Made by a program: the position numbers and the translations under genes. This document shows positions 57,951 through 64,000 of a DNA stretch of 64,000 nucleotides, piece by piece. Under the pieces are notes generated by a model that saw only the letters and a program-made list of their open reading frames with translations, had not been told where the DNA came from and ran no database searches. Origin of the DNA: Candidatus Limnocylindria bacterium (GTDB taxonomy: Bacteria; Chloroflexota; Limnocylindria; P2-11E); assembly GCA_036523395.1 (NCBI GenBank), contig DATDEH010000102.1:1-64000 (forward strand). Reading direction: 5' to 3'. Position 1 is the stretch's first letter. Each line of letters begins with the position of its first letter.

Positions 57951-59282
57951 GTGCCGCCACCCGTCCAATATGCGAAGAGCGGCGAGCTCTTCATCGCTTA
58001 TCAGGTCACTGGCGACGGCCCGGTCGACCTGATCTGGGCGCCTGGCGCGACGTCGCACCTCGAGCTCGCGTGGGAGAACCCCTACATCGGGCGATTCATC
58101 GAGCGGCTATCGAGCTTCTGCCGGCTCATCCGCTTTGACAAGCGCGGCACGGGACTATCAGACCGTCCGGCGACGGCGGCCACGCTCGAGCAGCGCACCG
58201 ATGACATCCGCGCGATCCTTGACAGCGCCGGCAGCGAGAGCGCGCATCTCTTCGGCGTGTCAGAAGGCGGCTCGATGGCGATGCTCTTCGCGGCCACCCA
58301 TCCGCGCCGCACCCGCTCGATGACCCTGTGGGGCGCGCTGCCGCGGTGGACGCGGGCGCCGGACTATCCATGGGGACCGACGCCCGAAGAGAGGGAGAGG
58401 GCGATCGAGGAGTCGCAGGCGAGGGGACCGCAGCCCTTCGTGCTCGATGATCCGTTGAAGCGGTGGTTCGGGAAGGTCCACGAAGATCCCGCCTTCGTGG
58501 CCGCGTTCGCGAGGAGCCGCGAGTCGAGCGCCTCGCCCGCGATGCGCATTGCGCTGAGCCGCATGAACGCCCGGATCGACGTGCGCGCGGTCCTCCCGGC
58601 GATCCAGGCGCCGACTCTGGTCATGAACCGCACGGACGATCCGGACGCGTGGGTCGATGCTGCTCGATACGCCGCGACGCTCATACCGGGCGCGCGTTTC
58701 CGCGAGTTCCCCGGCTACGGTCACCTCTTCTGGGACATCTGGGAAGACGTCGCCGCCGAGCTCGAGCGCTTCATAACCGGTGCCCAGGTCGCAACGGCGA
58801 GCGACCGCGTCCTCGCGACCATCCTGTTCATCGACATCGTCGGTTCGACCGAGCGCGTCGCCGCGGTCGGTGACGCCGTGTGGCGAAACTTGCTCGAGCG
58901 CTACTACGCGCTCGCGCGCCGGGAGCTCGTCGCGTTCGCGGGCGTCGAAGTGGACACGGCCGGCGACGGTCTGCTAGCGCGCTTCGACGGACCGGCCCGC
59001 GCCATCCGGTGCGCGCGCGCTATCCAGCGCGCCGCCGGCGAGCTGGGCCTCGAGCTACGGGCGGGCGTTCACACCGGTGAGGTCGAGCTCGCCGGAACCG
59101 CGATCCGCGGCATCGCGGTCCACACCGCATCACGTATCGCGTCGCTCGCCGGACCGGGCGAGGTCTATACGTCGAGCACGGTGCGCGACCTCGTCGCCGG
59201 CTCGGGCATCAACTTCACGGATCGCGGCGTACACACACTCAAGGGGATCCCGGAGCCTCGGCAGGTGCTCACGGTCGCGTAG
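57951..59282 (+). CDS. Alpha/beta-hydrolase fused to class III nucleotide cyclase
   Basis: A 443-residue protein from GTG 57951. Residues 1-270 are an alpha/beta-hydrolase (oxyanion RFDKRGTGLSD, nucleophile elbow GVSEGGS with Ser104, catalytic His258 in GYGHLFW). Residues ~285-443 are a class III adenylyl/guanylyl cyclase: metal Asp295 (LFIDIVGST) and Asp339 (VDTAGDGLLARF), then RAGVHTGEVE and AVHTASRI. Both catalytic sets look intact. Such hydrolase-cyclase fusions occur in Actinobacteria and Chloroflexota. The hydrolase may be a ligand sensor. Confidence 0.92.
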   Translation: MPPPVQYAKSGELFIAYQVTGDGPVDLIWAPGATSHLELAWENPYIGRFIERLSSFCRLIRFDKRGTGLSDRPATAATLEQRTDDIRAILDSAGSESAHLFGVSEGGSMAMLFAATHPRRTRSMTLWGALPRWTRAPDYPWGPTPEERERAIEESQARGPQPFVLDDPLKRWFGKVHEDPAFVAAFARSRESSASPAMRIALSRMNARIDVRAVLPAIQAPTLVMNRTDDPDAWVDAARYAATLIPGARFREFPGYGHLFWDIWEDVAAELERFITGAQVATASDRVLATILFIDIVGSTERVAAVGDAVWRNLLERYYALARRELVAFAGVEVDTAGDGLLARFDGPARAIRCARAIQRAAGELGLELRAGVHTGEVELAGTAIRGIAVHTASRIASLAGPGEVYTSSTVRDLVAGSGINFTDRGVHTLKGIPEPRQVLTVA

Positions 59283-59379
59283 ATGCGCGCGTCAGCGCGT
59301 GCGGATGAGCAGCTGGCGCACAGCGGCGTTGGCCTGGCCGCGCGCGGCCCCTGTCACAGATGGCGAAGCCGCGTGAGCG

Positions 59380-61674
59380 TCACTTGTCGATGGATACGGT
59401 ACGCAGGCGCAGCGAGTTCGACACGACGGTCACGAAGGAGACCGCCACCGCCGCGGCGGCCAGCACAGGCGAGAGCGACCAGCCGGTGAACGGGTACAGC
59501 GCGCCGGCCGCGAGCGGGATGAGCGCGACGTTGTAGAAGAAGGCCCAGAACAGGTTCTGGCGGATCGTCGAAACCGTGCGCCGCGCGAGGCGGAGCGAGC
59601 GCGGCACGCCGCGCGGATCGCCGCTCACGAGGACGATCTCCGTGGTCGCGATCGCGACATCCGTGCCGCACCCGATCGCGATACCGAGATCAGCACGCGC
59701 CAGCGCGGGCGCGTCGCTGACGCCGTCGCCGACCATCGCGACGCGGTGCCCCTGCTCCTGAAGATCCGCGACGATCTTCGCCCGCTGCTCCGGCCATACC
59801 TCGGCGCGAACGTCATCGATGCCAAGCTTCTTCGCGATCGCTTCCGCCGTGCGCGGCGTGTCGCCGGAGATGAGCAGCGTGCGCGCGCCGAGCGCCTGGA
59901 TCTCTTTGATCGCGTCGGCCGCCCCAGCCCTCGGAACGTCCGCGGCGGCGAGGACCGCGCCGGGCTGTCCGTCGATCGTCGCGACGAGGGTCGTCCTCCC
60001 TTCGGCCTGGTGGTGCGCGAGCATCCCGTCCCCGAGACCCGCGAACCCGTGCGCGCGAGCGAGCGCGGCGTTGCCGACCCAGATGTCATGTCCGTCCACC
60101 ACGGCATGGACGCCGCTGCCCGCGATCGCCTCGAAGGTCTCGGGCTCGCGTAGCTCGAGTCCTTTTGCGCGCGCGTGCTCGACGAGGGCGGCGGCGAGCG
60201 GATGCTCCGACTGGACCTCCGCGCTCGCGATGAGCCGCAGCGTTTCCTCCTCGCCGATGTCCGCGCAGGTCACCCAGTCCACGACCTCGGGCCGCCCGAC
60301 GGTGAGCGTGCCGGTCTTGTCAAAGGCGACGACGTCGATCTTCTCCGCCATCCCGAGAGCCTGCGCGCTCTTGATGAGGATGCCGCGCGTCACGCCACGG
60401 CCGGTGCCCACCATGATCGCGGTCGGCGTCGCGAGCCCGAGCGCGCAGGGACAGGCGATGATGAGGACCGCGATGAACGCGGTGACCGCATAGGCGAAGT
60501 GCGGCTCGGGACCGTAGACCCACCACGCGAACGCCGCGGCGGTCGCCACCCCGAGCACGACCGGGACGAACACCAACGCGACGCGGTCGACGAGACGCTG
60601 GATCGGCGCCTCCGAACCCTGCGCCTCCTCCACCAGCCGCACGATCTGCGCGAGGGCCGTGTCGGCGCCGACACGCGTCGCGCGGAAGCGCAGCGTGCCC
60701 CTCGTGTTCATCGTCCCGCCAGCCACATCGTCACCCGCGCCCTTCTCCACCGGCATCGACTCGCCCGTGAGCATCGCTTCGTCGACAGCAGAGTCGCCGG
60801 CGATGACGAGGCCATCGGTCGCGATCGTTTCGCCGGGCCGAACGATGACGACGTCGCCGACCTGGAGCTCATCGATCGGCACGTCCTCTTCAAGTCCGCC
60901 CGGACGTCGCACGCGGGCCGGCTTCGCGCCGAGCGCGAGCGGGCCACGGATCGCATCCGAGGCGTGAGCGCGAGCGCGCGCTTCCAGGTAGCGACCGGCG
61001 AGTACGAGAGTGACGATCGCGGACGCGGTCCCGTAATAGAGGTATTGATCCGGCTCGAGCGCCGCGCCCAGGAAGATCTGCGGTAGGAACGTCGCGACGA
61101 CCGAGATCCCGTACGCGGCGGTCGTCCCGACGACGATGAGCGTGTTCATGTTCACTTGCCGATGCCGGGCCGCGCCCCACGCGTTCGCATAGAAGGGCGC
61201 GGCTGCCCAGAGCTGCACCGGCGTCGCGAGCGCGAACATCAGGTACGCGCGCCACGGCTCGGGCTGGATCCCGCCGATCACGAGATCGGCCATCCAGACG
61301 ATCATCACGAGCGAGCCAAGGACGGCCGCGATGATGAGACGGCGTCGTAGCGATACGACCTGCGCGCGCCGCGCCCCGCGCTCGCGGTCTTCGACGACGG
61401 CGCGGTCCTTCCGATCACCGCTGAGTGCGAGCGCGCCGTAACCCGCGCGCTGGACCGCGCGCACCAGCGCGGGAAGATCCGCACGCGTCGGGTCGAGCTG
61501 CACGCTCGCGTGCTCGGTCGCGAGATGGACGTCAGCGCTCTTCACACCGCTCACGCCGCGCAGCGCCGACTCGACGTTGGCGACGCACGACGCGCAGGTC
61601 ATCCCGGTGATCGCCAGGTCGCGGCGGTCGAGGGTCGCCACCCCCTCCCCAGGGGGATGGGTAGTGGTTGTCAC
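59380..61674 (-). CDS. copA: Copper-translocating P-type ATPase CopA with intact HMA
   Basis: A 764-residue P1B-1 ATPase. N-terminal HMA with GMTCASC (24-30), TGES at 303-306, CPC at 408-410, DKTGT at 452-456, HP motif SEHPL, and [18 protein letters not shown]. It is complete, unlike the first CopA, whose HMA lacks CxxC. It lies downstream of the oxidase cluster on the minus strand; copper supply to or export around the oxidase is plausible. No dedicated copper repressor gene is adjacent. Confidence 0.96.
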   Translation of the reverse strand: MTTTTHPPGEGVATLDRRDLAITGMTCASCVANVESALRGVSGVKSADVHLATEHASVQLDPTRADLPALVRAVQRAGYGALALSGDRKDRAVVEDRERGARRAQVVSLRRRLIIAAVLGSLVMIVWMADLVIGGIQPEPWRAYLMFALATPVQLWAAAPFYANAWGAARHRQVNMNTLIVVGTTAAYGISVVATFLPQIFLGAALEPDQYLYYGTASAIVTLVLAGRYLEARARAHASDAIRGPLALGAKPARVRRPGGLEEDVPIDELQVGDVVIVRPGETIATDGLVIAGDSAVDEAMLTGESMPVEKGAGDDVAGGTMNTRGTLRFRATRVGADTALAQIVRLVEEAQGSEAPIQRLVDRVALVFVPVVLGVATAAAFAWWVYGPEPHFAYAVTAFIAVLIIACPCALGLATPTAIMVGTGRGVTRGILIKSAQALGMAEKIDVVAFDKTGTLTVGRPEVVDWVTCADIGEEETLRLIASAEVQSEHPLAAALVEHARAKGLELREPETFEAIAGSGVHAVVDGHDIWVGNAALARAHGFAGLGDGMLAHHQAEGRTTLVATIDGQPGAVLAAADVPRAGAADAIKEIQALGARTLLISGDTPRTAEAIAKKLGIDDVRAEVWPEQRAKIVADLQEQGHRVAMVGDGVSDAPALARADLGIAIGCGTDVAIATTEIVLVSGDPRGVPRSLRLARRTVSTIRQNLFWAFFYNVALIPLAAGALYPFTGWSLSPVLAAAAVAVSFVTVVSNSLRLRTVSIDK

Positions 61675-61712
61675 CTTACAAGTTTAAGGAGGTGCTGACC
61701 CCGTGGGGCCAT

Positions 61713-61950
61713 CTAGAGCAACGCGCCGCAGCGCGGACACCGTCCGGCCCGCTCGGACGCGCCGGCGCCGCAGGAGCGGCACAGGAGCATCCCTGTGGCG
61801 TCCGTGGGTCGTGCGGCGGCTTTCCTGCTCGAAGGCGGCGTCGAAGCGCCCGCGTGCCCTGAAGTCCTCGCGGCTGCGGCCAGCGCCGGCCAGGGTCCCA
61901 AGGACGGCGACGCCGACCACCAGCAGCCCGAACCAGATGACGTCCGTCAG
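61713..61950 (-). pseudogene. Small zinc-ribbon membrane protein, frameshifted
   Basis: One frame from ~61950 gives LTDVIWFGLLVVGVAVLGTL, then FRARGRFDAAFEQE. A second frame continues AAARPTDATGMLLCRSCGAG, then RCPRCGALL, a CxxC-CxxC zinc ribbon. Joining them needs one base removed in GGAAAGCC near 61830. It overlaps the RDD gene by 4 bp. Either decay or an assembly error in the AAA run. Confidence 0.6.
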
Positions 61951-62702
61951 CGGTCTCCGGCGCTCGCCCGGAGCGACCGTGCGATGGCGCGGATCAGCTC
62001 CACGTCGTTCAGCCCGGTGTCCACATCCCGCGCGTACGGGCGCAGGCGATCCGCGAGCTGTTTTGCGACGCGCGCGCGGTGGTCAGGGGCGAGCTTCGCT
62101 TCGCGCGCAACGAACTCGCGCACCAGGCGCTGCGCCTCACCAGGGAGCCCACGGACCTCGACCTGCGCGCCGGCGCCGAGCGGCGTCACCGTCCGAAGCG
62201 AGAAGTAGTCGAGCCGCGGTCGCGGCGCGCGCACCACGAACGTGCCCGCGGCGAGATCACCGAGACGCTGCGAGCGCGGCGACACCACGATCGCCAGCAG
62301 CCCGAAGCCATAGAAACCTGGAAGGAAATCGACGACGCGGATGAGGTTGCGGACCAGCACGGCGATGAAGCCCGCGGGCGCGCCGTCGTCGGCGATGACG
62401 CGAAGCCCGAACATGCGCTTCCCGATCGTCTGTCCGTTGCCGAGCCACTCGAGAAGGATGAAGTAGCTCCACGCGATCGCGAACGTGAGGAGCAGCGCGA
62501 TCCCGAAGTACGGCCCCGCCGACTGGAAGCCGACGGCGCCAGCGAACAGGCTGAACATGAAGAACGCGCCGATGAAGATGAGCGTGGCGAGGACGAAGTC
62601 GACCAGGGCGGCGAACCCGCGGTTCCCACCACCGGCCAGGTCATAGCGGAGGACGACGTGATCGGCGGTCTCGACTTCGAGCCGCCCGAGCGAGACGGCC
62701 AT
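61947..62702 (-). CDS. RDD-family membrane protein
   Basis: A 251-residue protein. The N-terminal RDD domain has three helices: FAALVDFVLATLIFIGAFFM (with the Asp of the RDD motif), LEWLGNGQTIGKRMFGLRVI and RVVDFLPGFYGFGLLAIVV. The C-terminal cytoplasmic region is Arg-rich. RDD genes are often next to SpoIIM-like and MoxR/DUF58 genes, and a SpoIIM-like gene lies just beyond. Function unknown, possibly ion transport. Confidence 0.88.
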   Translation of the reverse strand: MAVSLGRLEVETADHVVLRYDLAGGGNRGFAALVDFVLATLIFIGAFFMFSLFAGAVGFQSAGPYFGIALLLTFAIAWSYFILLEWLGNGQTIGKRMFGLRVIADDGAPAGFIAVLVRNLIRVVDFLPGFYGFGLLAIVVSPRSQRLGDLAAGTFVVRAPRPRLDYFSLRTVTPLGAGAQVEVRGLPGEAQRLVREFVAREAKLAPDHRARVAKQLADRLRPYARDVDTGLNDVELIRAIARSLRASAGDR

Positions 62703-62711
62703 CGGGGCATG

Positions 62712-63092
62712 TTACGTTCGCGGCCTGGGCGCGAACGCCGCCGCGGTCGCGTAACACACGACCGCGACGAGACCGAGCGCGGTGAACATACCCAGCTCAC
62801 GGGGGCGGGGTTCGCAACGATCGCGACGAGGCGCGGGAAGATCGTGCCGAGCGGGATGCCGACCGCGAGCGCGGCGAGCGCCGCGATCGCGACGCGGATC
62901 TCGAGCGGCGCGGCGAGCGTCGCCCGCGAAGCCGAGGAGCGCGCCGCTCACGACGAGGAACGTCAGGTGGTAGTGGAGCATCGCGCTGAAGAGGCGCGTC
63001 TGGACGAACTGGAAGAGCAGTGCGGCGAACGACAGAAGAAAGATCGCGACGAATAGCGAGACCGGAGTGCCACGGAGAGGACGCGGAGCCAC
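62712..63092 (-). pseudogene. Remnant of a polytopic membrane protein, probably spermidine-synthase-like
   Basis: A GTG at 63092 opens VSLFVAIFLLSFAALLFQFV, then RLFSAMLHYHLTFLVVSGAL, the N-terminal helices of membrane spermine/spermidine-synthase-like proteins. A frameshift (~62935) is followed by a middle frame LEIRVAIAALAALAVGIPLG. A second shift (~62805) leads to LGMFTALGLVAVVCYATAAA in the C-terminal frame. The large methyltransferase-like part is absent. Decayed gene. Confidence 0.6.
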
Positions 63093-63108
63093 ATGGTACG
63101 TTCGCCCC

Positions 63109-64000
63109 GTGACGATCGACCGCTTCATCGAAGACCGCCGCGCACGGTGGGCGCGGCTCGGGCAGCTCGTCAGCGCGGCCCGCGGGCGCGTCGCTCGCCT
63201 CAGTGCCGACGACGTCGTCGAGCTCGGGCGCCTTTATCGCGTCACCACCAGCGACCTCGCGATCGCGCGCCGCGACTTCGGGCGCGACGTCGCCACCGAG
63301 CGGCTCAACGTCCTTGTCGCGGCGGCGCACGCGCTCGTTTACAGCGAGGCACCGACGAGTGGCCGGCGGCTCCGGCGTTTCGTCCTCCAGGAGCTGCCCG
63401 CGACGGTCCGGGCGAATCTCCCGTGGACCGGCGCGGCGTTCGCGATCTTCATGGTCTTCGCGGTCGTCCTGTACATCGTCGGATTGCTCCTGCCGGACGT
63501 CGCGGCGAACGCGCTGTCCGAAGAGACGCGACAACAGCTCGCGCAGCGGCAGCTCTGGACCGACATCCCCGAGGGCTTCCGGCCGATCGCAGGCCCGCTG
63601 ATCATCGTCAACAACGTTCGCGTCGCGATCGTGCTCTTCGCCGGTGGACTCACGGCGGGCGCACTGACGATCTACGGCCTCGCGCAGAACGGCGCGATGC
63701 TCGGCACGATCTTCGCCGTCGTGCAGGGCTACGGTCTTGCCGGGGGTCTGCTCGCTTTCATCGCGGGTCACGGCGTGCTCGAGCTGTCGGCGATCTTTCT
63801 TTCCGGCGGCGCGGGACTCCGTCTCGCATGGGCGATCCTGCGACCCGGCGAGCGGTCGCGCCGTGACGCGCTGCGGCTCGGAAGCGCGCAGGCGTCGCGC
63901 GTGATGCTGCTCGTCATCCCCGTGCTCGGCGTCGCCGGTCTCATCGAGGGTTTCCTTTCACCGAGCGGCGCGAGCGAAGCGGTGAAGGCTGGCGTGGGTG
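63109..64000 (+). CDS. SpoIIM-family membrane protein, partial at right edge
   Basis: GTG 63109 opens a frame that runs off the window. It begins MTIDRFIEDRRARWARLGQL, a typical stage II sporulation protein M-like N-terminus, with several helices (FAIFMVFAVVLYIVGLLLPD, VRVAIVLFAGGLTAGALTIY, GGLLAFIAGHGVLELSAIFL containing the conserved GHGxLE). In non-sporulating lineages this family sits in RDD-SpoIIM-MoxR-DUF58 clusters. The RDD gene on the minus strand nearby fits. Divergent from the pseudogene with a 16-bp gap. Confidence 0.88.
   Translation, partial: MTIDRFIEDRRARWARLGQLVSAARGRVARLSADDVVELGRLYRVTTSDLAIARRDFGRDVATERLNVLVAAAHALVYSEAPTSGRRLRRFVLQELPATVRANLPWTGAAFAIFMVFAVVLYIVGLLLPDVAANALSEETRQQLAQRQLWTDIPEGFRPIAGPLIIVNNVRVAIVLFAGGLTAGALTIYGLAQNGAMLGTIFAVVQGYGLAGGLLAFIAGHGVLELSAIFLSGGAGLRLAWAILRPGERSRRDALRLGSAQASRVMLLVIPVLGVAGLIEGFLSPSGASEAVKAGVG

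Overview
This is a GC-rich bacterial chromosome segment, probably from an uncultured member of the Chloroflexota or a related Terrabacteria lineage. The hints are an aa3-type oxidase operon with a fused heme A/heme O synthase, a CysO-CysM-Mec cysteine pathway and an MshC-like cysteine ligase. No rRNA or universal marker gene is present, so the assignment is an inference.

Layout. (1) 1-1.4 kb: a truncated proline dehydrogenase end and an ArsR/AHSA1 pair. (2) 1.4-12.3 kb, minus strand: a tightly overlapping copper-handling operon. In transcription order it encodes two FtsX permeases, an ABC ATPase fused to a YHS metal domain, an OmpR regulator, a Met-rich sensor kinase, a cupredoxin, a short DUF2933-like protein, a Cu P-type ATPase, a second cupredoxin, a P-loop ATPase, a lipoprotein, a membrane protein, and damaged YHS and HMA-like genes. 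(3) 12.3-17.0 kb: a second cluster with two more cupredoxins, a CcdA-like protein and a variant Lgt. (4) 17.25-40.85 kb: a tandem array of five small integrative elements stacked in the 3' end of one tRNA-Glu(UUC) gene. (5) 40.8-50.6 kb: housekeeping genes, including cysM-cysO-mec. (6) 50.6-61.7 kb: Sco, the cytochrome c oxidase cluster, another cupredoxin and a second CopA. (7) 61.7-64 kb: RDD and SpoIIM-type membrane genes.

The tRNA-Glu array is the most unusual part. Six 46-bp copies of the tRNA 3' half bound the elements E1-E5. Four elements carry a tyrosine recombinase next to the right boundary, with a replication-type gene just upstream: an HUH Rep in E1 and Replic_Relax-family proteins in E2, E4 and E5. 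Short repeats (consensus GAGAAGCGGCC) flank every boundary and look like integrase arm sites. In the right ends they lie inside the integrase C-terminal codons and encode Glu-Lys-Arg-Pro repeats. Integrases fall into two subfamilies, and each goes with its own class of left-arm sequence. Cargo recurs: sigma factor plus anti-sigma, small LuxR-type regulators and secreted proteins. E3 has lost its integrase and E2's integrase is frameshifted, so the array mixes intact and decaying members.

Several chromosomal genes also show single frameshifts or in-frame stops. Assembly indels should be excluded before these are treated as real decay.
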